Assembly: GCF_000732905.1 (NCBI RefSeq)
Contig: NZ_CP007588.1
Span: 620,001-684,000 of the forward strand
Direction: 5' to 3'
Origin: Weissella tructae
GTDB taxonomy: Bacteria > Bacillota > Bacilli > Lactobacillales > Lactobacillaceae
DNA: 64,000 nt
Under the pieces are notes generated by a model that saw only the letters and a list, made by a program, of their open reading frames with translations, made no database searches and was not told where the DNA came from. A program made the translations under genes and the position numbers. Positions 7,801-16,700 of the stretch are shown here, piece by piece (position 1 is the first letter of the stretch; every line of letters starts with the position of its first letter).

Positions 7801-8238
7801 ATGAAAAACCTCGAATTACTGCAAAATCAGATTGATGCTACTAAATATTGGGACATGCCAATTCTAGATGTTCAAACACAATATTTTGGCGACGAACTCT
7901 ATATTTATATAGAAAGTGATGAAGAAACCTGCTGGAAAATAAGCTTTTTATCTTGTTACAAAGTTGATTATCAAACAGATGTTAATTGGCGATCTGCTTT
8001 CTTTGAAAGTAAAGGTACATGGGAACCATTTCATGAAGTTAAAAATATGCGAGGCGGTCAATTGGGATATTTTGGACAAGACATCACGGTTTCACATAAT
8101 GACGAGGTCAAAGGATTGATGAACGTTTCACTGGATTTATCAATTATGTATATGAATATTGTATGTCGTGACATTGTTGTAGAAAAGGTAAATATGTCAA
8201 AATTAGATTTCTTTTGGCAACATGACGTAAAAAAATAG
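7801..8238 (+). CDS. Putative immunity protein for the upstream toxin
   Basis: A 145-residue soluble acidic protein is encoded 18 bases after the toxin-like gene, with an AGGAAG ribosome site. It has no signal peptide, is rich in aromatic residues and beta-strand patterns (DELYIYIESDEETCWKISFL) and carries the segment RGGQLGYFGQDITVSHND. Size, cytoplasmic location and position directly after a polymorphic toxin fit an immunity protein. I do not recognise a specific immunity family. Unlike the toxin it is not lysine-repetitive. A terminator follows at 8247-8277, closing the operon. Confidence 0.6.
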   Translation: MKNLELLQNQIDATKYWDMPILDVQTQYFGDELYIYIESDEETCWKISFLSCYKVDYQTDVNWRSAFFESKGTWEPFHEVKNMRGGQLGYFGQDITVSHNDEVKGLMNVSLDLSIMYMNIVCRDIVVEKVNMSKLDFFWQHDVKK

Positions 8239-8246
8239 GTTTTTAG

Positions 8247-8277
8247 AACACTGTACTTAATTGTATGGTGTTTTTTT
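8247..8277 (+). terminator. Rho-independent terminator closing the toxin operon
   Basis: AACACTGTAC pairs with GTATGGTGTT (two G-T wobbles) around a short AT loop and is followed by a run of T residues. Confidence 0.75.
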
Positions 8278-8748
8278 ATAGTTACATTTAATCCGATGTA
8301 ACCCTCAACTGGCACTTTCGCTAGGATAGACCAATTCAGATACATTAAGTCTTTAGTGCAAACAATCAACTTCCACGAACTTTTCAAAAACACATAAAAT
8401 TTCACTTAAAAGGTCATATAACGCAAATTTCAAAGCATTTCATAAACGATACGTTAGTTAAAAGTTCTAGAAAAACGTTATTTAAAATAGTTTTTAAACA
8501 CTGATGTATAGGTGTTTATCGTACATCTAAATATAAAGTATAACGTACATCTAAATATAAAGTATAACGTACATTATACTTTATATTCCATTAACAACTC
8601 ATGCTAAGACCGCCCAAGTATTATTCTGTATTTCTATCTATTCAAAAAATCATATAGACCATTTGTGTACTCAAAACTATTTAATTGGTAATATTATCAA
8701 TTGGTGTTGAAACCCAAAAGATTTATAACATGAGGTAGGAAATAGAAG
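8278..8748. other. Gene-free AT-rich stretch before the IS30 transposase
   Basis: About 470 bases without a convincing gene. It contains the repeat array at 8521-8587, described separately. A minus-strand open stretch around 8280-8405 has no start signal or recognisable product. I did not find a clear terminal inverted repeat for the IS here. Confidence 0.5.
8521..8587. repeat. Short iterated repeat with inverted third copy
   Basis: Two identical 24-base tandem units occupy 8521-8544 and 8545-8568. Each contains the core AATATAAAGTATAACGTAC. A third copy at 8569-8587 is inverted (GTACATTATACTTTATATT), with one difference. The arrangement makes overlapping direct and inverted repeats sharing GTAC. 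It could be an iteron-like protein-binding array or a by-product of insertion events; nothing nearby decides. Confidence 0.8.
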
Positions 8749-9780
8749 ATGGCTAAACGTTTAACATTCGAAGATAGAGTTAGAATCGAAACATTTATAA
8801 AGATGGGTGAAAATTTTAGTACAATTGCCAACCAATTAGGGGTTAGTCGAGCAATTATATCCATCGAAATAGATAGATCAGTTTCAGAACACTGGCCCAA
8901 TAAAATGAAAGCGCGGTTATATGATGCACGGCGTGCCGAGTGGTTGTCCATAGTACGTAAAGAGCGACCAAGAAAAGAAGGTGTGACAACAAAATTAACT
9001 AAGCGACGTTCTGAATACATAAGAGATAAAATTGTAAACGATAAATGGTCACCTGAACAAATTGTCCAGTCAACGCCTAGACTTGGCGTCTGTGTTGACA
9101 CTATTTACCGTTGGATTAACCAAGGTAGAATTAAAGGCGTCAGAAACACCGATTTAAGACATAAAGGAAAACGACATAAACGCGCTATGAGTCAACGTAC
9201 CTGGGCAAGTTTACGCACGAAATCTGGTGAGAAACGACGTACTATCAAAGAACATACGATTGAAAATAGACCTGATCATATTGGTGAACGTAGCAGGTTT
9301 GGGCATTGGGAATTAGATGGTGTTGAGTCAAAGAAATCTAGTACATTGTTGCTGACATTTGTTGAACGTAAAAGCAGATACGCAGCTGCAATTAAAGTAG
9401 CTAGCAAACACGCTGATGATATTCGTCTGGGTATTGATACATTTATGAGTCGTTACCAAGACTACGTAAAATCAATTACCTGTGATCGCGGTTCAGAATT
9501 TATTGCAGCATCTACACAACAATGCTTTAAGGACTACAATATCAAATATTATTACGCGCATGCATATGCACCATATGAACGTGGATCGAACGAAAACTTT
9601 AATGCCTTACTTAGAGAATATTTTCCTAAAGGTACTAACTTTAAAGACGTGACACAAGAGGATATCTCAGACGCCGTAACAGCAATTAATAAGAGACCAA
9701 TGCGTCTACATCGGTTTAAAAGTCGTCTCAGTGCGTTTGAGAGACACGTAAAATACAAAGACAGATACCGAATAGTCTAA
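8749..9780 (+). CDS. IS30-family transposase
   Basis: The 343-residue protein has an N-terminal helix-turn-helix of IS30 type (MAKRLTFEDRVRIETFIKMG, then STIANQLGVSR) and a second HTH-like region (WSPEQIVQS). The catalytic core carries the DDE residues in GHWELDGVES, ITCDRGSEF and NENFNALLREYFPKGT. Length is normal for IS30 transposases, so the gene looks intact. The start at 8749 follows AGGTAGGAAATAGAAG. I could not delimit the terminal inverted repeats. A decayed relative on the opposite strand lies at about 10253-10685. Confidence 0.92.
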   Translation: MAKRLTFEDRVRIETFIKMGENFSTIANQLGVSRAIISIEIDRSVSEHWPNKMKARLYDARRAEWLSIVRKERPRKEGVTTKLTKRRSEYIRDKIVNDKWSPEQIVQSTPRLGVCVDTIYRWINQGRIKGVRNTDLRHKGKRHKRAMSQRTWASLRTKSGEKRRTIKEHTIENRPDHIGERSRFGHWELDGVESKKSSTLLLTFVERKSRYAAAIKVASKHADDIRLGIDTFMSRYQDYVKSITCDRGSEFIAASTQQCFKDYNIKYYYAHAYAPYERGSNENFNALLREYFPKGTNFKDVTQEDISDAVTAINKRPMRLHRFKSRLSAFERHVKYKDRYRIV

Positions 9781-10252
9781 ATCTTTATAGCAATTCACAT
9801 AATCTAACGAGTTACGAAAGCCTAGAATTTTTAACAAAAATGAGTAGGTTTATTTAAATAGGCTTAATTCATCAAGTTTTTTCAATAAAAAAGACAAAAA
9901 TAAAAACACCGTCATATCAGGTGCTTAAACAGTGTAAATGCGATTAATTTAAAACATGGTTCATGACTGTTAAAAGTTAAGTAAGCAAACGCCGCAAACA
10001 CCCTAGTTTACATAATATATATTATACAAAGTTGCGTTATGTCGGGAATTTGTCAACTTGTAAAATAACACGTTTTTAATCTTATTTATTAACGAGCATT
10101 TTAATCACATTTCATCTCTCAAACATCTATTATATCGGTGTTTGAGTTTTTTGATTTTGTCATAAATATTTTTGGTTTTTTCGTATCTACTTAAATAAGC
10201 GTACCAAATTTCAAGAAATTTGAACACGAATATGAAATTCAATCTGAGCTAT
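9781..10252. other. Non-coding stretch between IS30 and its decayed relative
   Basis: About 470 bases of AT-rich DNA with no supported gene. It holds a small hairpin with T run for the minus strand near 9897-9926 and a better plus-strand terminator at 10118-10152. It probably consists of IS flank and debris. Confidence 0.45.
10118..10152 (+). terminator. Rho-independent terminator
   Basis: The stem CTCAAACA/TGTTTGAG is followed by TTTTTT. It could end read-through from the IS30 transposase. Confidence 0.65.
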
Positions 10253-10685
10253 ATTAGCTCTAACTTGCTTTTTGATCTCACGTGTCGCTCAAACGCACTG
10301 AGACGACTTTTATAACGAGGTAGACGCGTTGGTCTCTTATTAATTGCTTGTACATTCTGGCTGAGTGACTTTATTGAAGTCGGTACCTTTATTTAGGAAA
10401 ATATCCTCTTAGTCATGCGTCATAGCGAGTTTTACGTTCAACAAACGTTAAGACTGTCCCATTTGATTTGTGTGACTCGACACCATCTAATTCCCAATGA
10501 CCGATACGGTTCCAGCTGTCGGATCTGTTTTGGTGTGATAACTGTCATGAATACGCTTACTAATTGCTTGTGTATGATGTTTTACTTTGTGTCTTAAGTC
10601 AGTATTAGAGACCCTTGGGATTTTATTGTAATTAATCCAGGTGTAAATAGTGTGTGGTGATACATCGATTAACTGTAAAGAAAAA
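10253..10685 (-). pseudogene. Decayed IS30-family transposase remnant
   Basis: Reading the minus strand from about 10685 gives fragments parallel to the intact IS30 protein at 8749: HTIYTWINYNKIPRVSNTDL, WELDGVESHKSNG, VLTFVERKTRY, then after a missing central part FNKVTQPE, and finally NKRPTRLPRYKSRLSAFERH. Stops and frameshifts interrupt the reading, the helix-turn-helix end is absent and about 110 residues between RKTRY and the active-site glutamate region are deleted. It is diverged from, not identical to, the intact copy, so it reflects an older insertion. Confidence 0.85.
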
Positions 10686-10712
10686 CACCATACATTTCTG
10701 TATAGTGTTTTT
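10681..10712 (-). terminator. Rho-independent terminator
   Basis: AAAACACCATAC pairs imperfectly with GTATAGTGTTTT; on the minus strand a T run follows. It lies just after the stop of the gene at 10722-11300 and marks the junction with the IS30 remnant. Confidence 0.8.
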
Positions 10713-10721
10713 GCGCTATTC

Positions 10722-11300
10722 CTAATGGGTTAGATTAAACAACCATTGCAGATTTCGCCAAGATTTAGGCTCTCCTTCATAATTAAGTTGTACTTTAATA
10801 TAATTATCCGTTCCTTGTTTAAATAAGTTATAGGTCTTATCTTTTTCGACATTAGAAATAGTTTCGTTTTCATAACGATCTTTTATCCATGTATTATCAG
10901 GGCTAAGAACAAAACGATATTTATTTTGCGGTTCTTTTTTATCATAAAAGTAAGCCGAAATCCCACTCTTATCGTATACCTCGTATGACGCATCTGCATG
11001 CAGTGTGATATCCTCAACATCTCGCCAAGAATTTTTTGCTTCTACTTTGTATGCTAAGATCTTACTTGGGTGACGTGTTCCTATCCCGCTTAACTTAAAT
11101 TCACTAGTCTCGGATAGACTATTTGTAGTAGTGGTACGTAAATCTGTATTTAAGACGTTATAATAATCGGTTTCCCCATATTTTTGAACCGTATAATACA
11201 TAAAATATTGGCTGAAATTTGCATAAACAAGTATACAGATTATTACACTCACAATAGGTAGCGCAATACCTGTACAAATGATGGTTATCATTTTTTTCAT
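10722..11300 (-). CDS. Membrane-anchored protein of unknown function
   Basis: The 192-residue protein starts with a membrane helix (MITIICTGIALPIVSVIICILVY), probably an uncleaved signal anchor, followed by an extracellular strand-rich domain with several lysine, aspartate and tyrosine residues. I do not recognise the family. The ATG at 11300 is preceded by GCAGGAGGCT with good spacing; an in-frame start at 11360 would lie inside the terminator at 11348-11385 and is rejected. A diverged copy of its last 35 codons lies near 11915-12040, which indicates a former paralog next door. Confidence 0.65.
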   Translation of the reverse strand: MKKMITIICTGIALPIVSVIICILVYANFSQYFMYYTVQKYGETDYYNVLNTDLRTTTTNSLSETSEFKLSGIGTRHPSKILAYKVEAKNSWRDVEDITLHADASYEVYDKSGISAYFYDKKEPQNKYRFVLSPDNTWIKDRYENETISNVEKDKTYNLFKQGTDNYIKVQLNYEGEPKSWRNLQWLFNLTH

Positions 11301-11347
11301 AATTTTGTAGCCTCCTGCAGGAACGAAATGCGTCAGTATATCAGAAA

Positions 11348-11385
11348 ACAAAAAAACCACTTAACCGATGAAAGCTAAGTGGTTT
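11348..11385 (-). terminator. Rho-independent terminator
   Basis: A perfect stem (AAACCACTTA/TAAGTGGTTT) is followed on the minus strand by a T run, between the sigma-like gene and the membrane protein gene. Confidence 0.85.
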
Positions 11386-11503
11386 GAATTGCTAGTAGGA
11401 ACCAACAATGTCATTTCTTACACATAGTATACCATGTTATCTGTTGAATGCAAAAAACACCTAGGTAATCACTCCTAAATGGGGTCAGAACAAAGATATT
11501 CCC

Positions 11504-11845
11504 TCATGCCTCATTCGTATATACATTATAAAACCAACCAATAATTTCAGGATAATGCTTCAATTGTTTCAATGAACGTTCTTCAATTGGAACAATTGAT
11601 GTAGCTGAAATTTGGAACATGGTCGCAAGTTCCTCATCTGTACGAATAGGATTCTTATCTCCAATCCAGTATTTAAAGCGTAATACGTATTCATCACGAG
11701 GAGATAATTGATCTAAAATTACATTCAAACGTTCATGTTTATCTGCTTCTAAACCAGCGTTTGGCTGCATATCGTTTGTTTCTACCATTTCAAGAATCAA
11801 ATCCTGACATTCCACAGTCCTTACTAAGCTGTTTAACTCCACCAA
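11504..11845 (-). CDS. Orphan sigma-70 region 4-like protein (possibly truncated)
   Basis: Only about 113 residues are encoded. Residues about 45-100 read LDQLSPRDEYVLRFKYWIG, then RTDEELATMFQISATS and EERSLKQLKHYP. This follows the region 4.2 pattern of RpoD-type sigma factors, where a helix-turn-helix recognises the -35 element. Regions 2 and 3 are absent, so it could not alone act as a normal sigma factor. The start is a TTG (11845) or GTG (11842) without a good ribosome site, and a stop lies two codons upstream. It is therefore either an N-terminally deleted relic or a small regulator that reuses region 4. No partner gene is visible. Confidence 0.55.
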   Translation of the reverse strand: MVELNSLVRTVECQDLILEMVETNDMQPNAGLEADKHERLNVILDQLSPRDEYVLRFKYWIGDKNPIRTDEELATMFQISATSIVPIEERSLKQLKHYPEIIGWFYNVYTNEA

Positions 11846-11914
11846 CGTCTTTTAATTGACCCTTGGAGAACGTTTCTTGATCTAATCTAAATGTCTAAGC
11901 GCTCAGTTCTAATG

Positions 11915-12040
11915 TGTTCGATTAAACAACCATTGTAGCAAGTATCCGGCTACCCTTCATAGTCACGTTGTTTCTTAATAAAATTATCTGTTCTATGCTT
12001 GAATGCAGGTTCTTTTTCTGACAAGTTTATCTTACGCTAT
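11915..12040 (-). pseudogene. C-terminal relic of a paralog of the 10722-11300 gene
   Basis: On the minus strand the fragment FKHRTDNFIKKQRDYEG parallels FKQGTDNYIKVQLNYEGEP near the C-terminus of the gene at 10722-11300. DNA similarity (for example GATTAAACAACCATTG) continues through the stop region, after which frame is lost. The rest of the gene is gone. It indicates a local duplication followed by decay. Confidence 0.7.
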
Positions 12041-12561
12041 TCGATTAAATTAATTTTCTCTCTCACTTCATACACCGCTTTGATTCGCTCTTGTGTCTGA
12101 TTTATATACGTTAAAATAGTAGAAATATCCATTTCTTTTCGCATAATTGTTCCGTTCGAATGAACAATGAAGCTCTCATATACCACTTGATTGCCCTGTA
12201 TTTTAAAATTATTTGGCCTTAAATTTCGAGGGTCAGATTTAGTTTGTTCATAAACAAAGTGATTACCATCAGTTGGATTCTCAATTACTAATTTATCCAC
12301 GTTGGTTAATTCTTTCCACCTAGCAATCTCATTTCCAACTTCCGTATACCCGTAATAAACAATTGCCGCGGCCATCAATGTTTCATCATTTTTTAAGTGT
12401 TCTGACGTTAACGCGTCTAACTGAGGTTCTTTTTTGTTCTCATTTTTTATCCGGGACACATTTACATCATGTGATCCAGTTTTCCGTACACTGCCATAAA
12501 TGGTTATCCCTAGCATGATTACTAGTCCGAGTGTAATCATTATTTTAACTATCTTTCGCAT
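12037..12561 (-). CDS. Membrane-anchored protein of unknown function
   Basis: This 174-residue protein has an N-terminal hydrophobic anchor (IMITLGLVIMLGITIYG) and an outside domain containing ETLMAAAIVYYGYTEVGNEIARW. That segment recalls small exported proteins of lactobacilli with a LAAAIVYYG-type motif, a weak comparison from memory. The rest reads as a mixed alpha/beta domain with no catalytic motif I can name. It begins in the neighbourhood of decayed gene pieces, and its ribosome site is weak. Like the gene at 10722 it may be one of a set of small surface-exposed accessory proteins. Confidence 0.55.
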   Translation of the reverse strand: MRKIVKIMITLGLVIMLGITIYGSVRKTGSHDVNVSRIKNENKKEPQLDALTSEHLKNDETLMAAAIVYYGYTEVGNEIARWKELTNVDKLVIENPTDGNHFVYEQTKSDPRNLRPNNFKIQGNQVVYESFIVHSNGTIMRKEMDISTILTYINQTQERIKAVYEVREKINLIE

Positions 12562-12746
12562 ATTTGTACCCGATACCTGTTAAATTGTCTGATTTACGTA
12601 ACCAGACATGTGTTTCGTTATAGTAACCTAAGAACCCTTGGGATAACATAATAAATGTATAAAAAGCGCCCATAACAGATGTTTTCTATCTGGAATGGCC
12701 ACTTTTTATACGATGATACATACCTCGGTGTCCTGTACAATATGCC

Positions 12747-13295
12747 TTATGCCTTTAAATATTCGTCTATTAAATGATTTTGCACACTAACAATATCTAA
12801 TCCGACAATATCTCCCTTGTCTAAGTAAATGCGGTCTACTATGACAGCCTCGTTAAAATCAAATGCTAGTAGTTCTACTTTTGTTTCATCATGACTCAAT
12901 ATTTTTCCCGTAATTAGCTCATCATTTAGCATTACTGTTAATAGTCTTCCGGAGTCAACTGTGTGATCTATAAGCGCATCTAACATGATATCGTCATCCA
13001 AAGACTTTAAGTCTGCTTCGAGATTGTATATATCATACGCAGCAACATCTTTATTATACTGAATCAGTTTAGTAAACATATCAATATAAGGTGTATCTTG
13101 TTTTACGTCTCTAATTACCGTTATATCAAATACCTCTAAACTATCAAATTGCCCCATCTCATTAATGCTTGTAAATAACACAGACGTATCATTCACTACA
13201 CGAATATATCCCAAACTAAATGATGTGTTTTCTAGCTCTAATAAATACAATTCAACCAACTTATCGGTATACTGTACTAGATCATTCTTATTCAT
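12747..13295 (-). CDS. Unknown cytoplasmic protein with two similar halves
   Basis: The 182-residue acidic protein lacks a signal peptide or membrane helix. Its two halves look related: residues about 22-80 (SFSLGYIRVVNDTSVLFTSI...) and about 115-175 (NDELITGKILSHDETKVELL... ending DIVGLDIVSVQNH). Both have short strands of the kind seen in Sm/SH3-like barrels, so an internal duplication of a small barrel is possible. The start follows AAGGAAGGGG. It lies 24 bases downstream of the bacteriocin-immunity-like gene, so the two are probably co-transcribed. I do not recognise a family. Confidence 0.6.
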   Translation of the reverse strand: MNKNDLVQYTDKLVELYLLELENTSFSLGYIRVVNDTSVLFTSINEMGQFDSLEVFDITVIRDVKQDTPYIDMFTKLIQYNKDVAAYDIYNLEADLKSLDDDIMLDALIDHTVDSGRLLTVMLNDELITGKILSHDETKVELLAFDFNEAVIVDRIYLDKGDIVGLDIVSVQNHLIDEYLKA

Positions 13296-13319
13296 TAAGT
13301 GACCCCTTCCTTAAAATAT

Positions 13320-13598
13320 CTAGATTTTCCAGAAACCCAATCCAAAACCACTTAAAATACTGCGCTTATTTACAGCCGCCATCAATAGTGTCACCGATAT
13401 AGGTACTCCCATCTGATGCTTTCGTACAATTCGTGATATACGATCCGGAAATGCCATTAATTCAATACCTTTGAAACTTTTATCTAAGACGTGTTCTTTA
13501 CTATATGTTAAAAATTGACCAAGTTCCGTTTCAACGCCAACATCTGTAATCGCTTGATCAAATAGTGAAAGTAATTCTTGTTGCTTTGTTTTTTTCAT
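13320..13598 (-). CDS. Pediocin-like bacteriocin immunity family protein
   Basis: The 92-residue protein matches the four-helix class IIa immunity pattern. It begins KKTKQQELLSLFDQAITDVG, has a middle helix with GQFLTYSKEHVLDKS, and ends with HQMGVPISVTLLMAAVNKR, where the PxSV-L pattern is characteristic of that family. These small cytoplasmic proteins protect cells against pediocin-like peptides acting on the mannose phosphotransferase receptor. No bacteriocin structural gene with a YGNGV motif is seen nearby, so it is an orphan immunity gene. The ribosome site AAAGGAG is well placed. The unknown gene at 12747 follows 24 bases later. Confidence 0.72.
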   Translation of the reverse strand: MKKTKQQELLSLFDQAITDVGVETELGQFLTYSKEHVLDKSFKGIELMAFPDRISRIVRKHQMGVPISVTLLMAAVNKRSILSGFGLGFWKI

Positions 13599-13699
13599 AT
13601 GATCATGCTCCTTTACACTGAATATACACTGTTAGTATCAGTATCAAAAGAACTAATTTTGATTTAAACGTTTTACATACCACAAATAGTTTAGAAACA

Positions 13700-13736
13700 A
13701 AAAATAAGCCTGGATATTAGATATCCAGGCTTATTT
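13700..13736. terminator. Strong bidirectional terminator
   Basis: A perfect 16-base stem (AAATAAGCCTGGATAT and its complement) with a three-base loop and A/T flanks lies 8 bases after the stop of the large glycosyltransferase gene. Confidence 0.93.
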
Positions 13737-13743
13737 CTATTTG

Positions 13744-16700
13744 TTATTTAAATAATTTATCAATCATGCGCTTACCTGCATGTCCATCATCTAATGATGT
13801 ATAATCTCGACGGAAAGTACGCCATGCGTCACCGTACAAGTTCATATAATCATCAGAATGTGTGATGGCTTGAATTAATTCTGATTCAGAATTAACAATC
13901 CATCCTGGTGCCGTTGGTAAGTATGGCATTAATCCACCACGTGTCTCTTCATACAAATCTAAGTCTGGTACAAAGAAAATCATTGGCTTCCCAGTTTGGG
14001 CGTAATCAAATCGTAATGATGAATAATCAAGTACAGCCATATCGGAAGCAATAATCAAATCCAAAATTTCTGGATAAGTTGTTGCGTCAATACCACTTGC
14101 AGTTGATACTGTATTTCCCGCACGACGATTCATAGCATGTCCACGGATTAACAATACATATTCATCACCCAGCTTCTTAGCTAAGTCATCATAACTAACA
14201 AAATCAACACGGTTTGACTTAAATTCGTTGTCTGATGCATAGTCACGGAAAGTTGGTGCATACAAAACAATTTTCTTATCAGCCGGAATGTTCAGGCGTT
14301 CGCGAACGCGCTTATTGATTAATTCGCGTTCTGCCGCACGTTCTGGATCGACCAAAATATCATTACGTGGATGTCCAACTTCTAGCATTTCACCCTTGAA
14401 GTTGAAATTACGTTGATATAGCGGTGTTGCATATGGTGCTGGTGACAAAATGTAGTCCCATTCTGCTTCTCGACGTTGGAATGACTTAACACGTGACATG
14501 TCAAATCCATGAGTCAAGAAGAAATCACGCCCCATCTGCTTATATGGATATCCATGGAACGCTTGGACAATACGCTGTCCAGGCTTCTTCACCATATAGT
14601 CAACTTGATGCACATTTTCAACTACTGTACCAGCAGTCGCTAACAGATCAAACCATTCATCAGAATTAATAATTACTTGGTGTGTCCCTTCAGGAACAAC
14701 CACACTTGGGTTTTGTACAGCCCAATAGATTTCGATATCAGACAAAGCTGGGTCTAGTAAGATTTCATGTGTTAATGCGACCGCATTATCAGTCACAGAT
14801 TCACCATAGTACGTACGGAATAAAATCTTCTTAGGATCAACAGGTGCCGTAGAATTCTGGTACTTAGTCATCATACGACCCCAACCGTAACCACCTTTGT
14901 TATCATCGTGCAATTTATTGAACAATTGGAAATATAGTTTCTTAGCTGAGTAGTTATACTCTAAGCGACTAATTTGATATCCGTTGTCATAGACATTATC
15001 TGGTAATGTACGAATGAATGCTTCATCATAGATAACATTTTCATCGCGGCCCAATGTGTTTTTAAATGAAATACTAAAACGCAACAATGGTAGAGCCATC
15101 ATTTCACCAAATACATCATGATTCAATGGCAATTCGATTTCGTTAACTTCATTAGGAACTAAGGTAACAGGCATCGTTCGTGTAAGATCCCCTGACTTAA
15201 CGCTTAATGTTGTTCCAAAACTTTGTGGACCATGATTACGTACGAATACACGCATCTTCAAGAAACCAGGAACCATGTGGGCACTTTTAACTTCAATGAC
15301 ACGAGTTCCTACGAAACGAGCTGATCCTTGTGCAACATTTGTGATAACTGTATTAATATCTGCTAACACAATTGGGTTGTCATCTTTAATGAATCCCAAA
15401 ATACGGTTACCGTTTTGGTTTTTAAAAGATAGACGGAAATCATGACGTAAAGGTGTTAAGTAATCAGTAATCAACTTGTTTTGTCGTAACTTTTTCATAT
15501 TAACAACAACACGATATACGTTATTTTCATCTGATTCACTTACTGGAATCAACTTAACGCGAACGTTCTTGCGATTAAAGCGAACTTTAGAATGTACAGA
15601 TGCCGAAATAAGTTGGGCACCAGAATGTACAGTCATCGTTAATTGTTGGCCCTCTACTTTATCAACTGAGTATGTGGCAATTGGCACATACTTCAAATAA
15701 TAAAATTGCTTGCCTGATTCCGTACTGTGCTTAATACGTAGTTGTGACGTTTCTGACAAAGTTAGGTTCGCCCAGCGACCAGTAGCATTGTTTCGGCGTC
15801 CTGAGACATCTTTTTCAAAGAACAAGTTTCCGGCTGAAATTTCCACCTTTAATTTAATACATTCGTTAAATGTATCAAACACTGCAGGTAGTTGGAATTC
15901 ATAGAAATTAGGTGAATAATCTGCCCACCATTCTTTATGCTCACGAATTGTGTAAGGTGCATCATATTGACCAATTGGGTCTAATTCCGCAACTGTTTCA
16001 AATTCTTCACCCGTTTTTTCGTCAAATTTCACTAACTTCAAACGTACTTTATAGTCGAATTCATGCGCATCAATCTTTGTAATAAACGCATTTAATGAGA
16101 TTTTTGGCCCTTCACTAGTCATTTCCCATTTATCGATGTCGATACGTGGTTGGAAAATTTCATGTAGGACGTGACCTTCAGAAGAAAAATTGTCAATGTA
16201 AGCTAGCGTTGACCAATCAACAACTGGTGTCCCGTGGTCATTAACTAACTTCAATTTGTGGTTTGAAATATTTGTTGCGAACAACAACTGATCAAACACT
16301 TCATACTCGTCATTATCAAGTAAACGGTAGGCAACATCAACAATTGCATCCAATTGTGTCTTGTCGTCAAGTAAATGGTAAAACTTTGGTAATTCTGAGA
16401 AAATCAAAGCGTTATATTCATCATCGACTTTATTGTAACGACGCATGATATAACGTAGATCGTTATTTAGATTTTGAACTAAACGTGGCTCTACAGCCTT
16501 AGGTGCAAATTGTCCTAAAATTTCTAGCGCTAAACGCGCCGCTTCGACACGTGATTTTAAATCGTCAACGGTTGTCTGATGAGAGATTGATGAGTCCAAT
16601 TGTACCCAGTGCATTTTATGCGCACCAATAATATCAATTCCATTCTTAGCACGTGAATATAGCGTTGCTGTAAATGGTTGATCTTCGTAGACGATTCCTT

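Noticed and set aside
8278-8405. Possible minus-strand gene or IS end after the toxin operon
   Set aside because: The open stretch has no start signal and no recognisable product, and I could not match it to a terminal repeat.
8278-8748. CRISPR array suggested by the short repeats at 8521-8587
   Set aside because: The units are directly adjacent without spacers, one copy is inverted and no cas genes are present.
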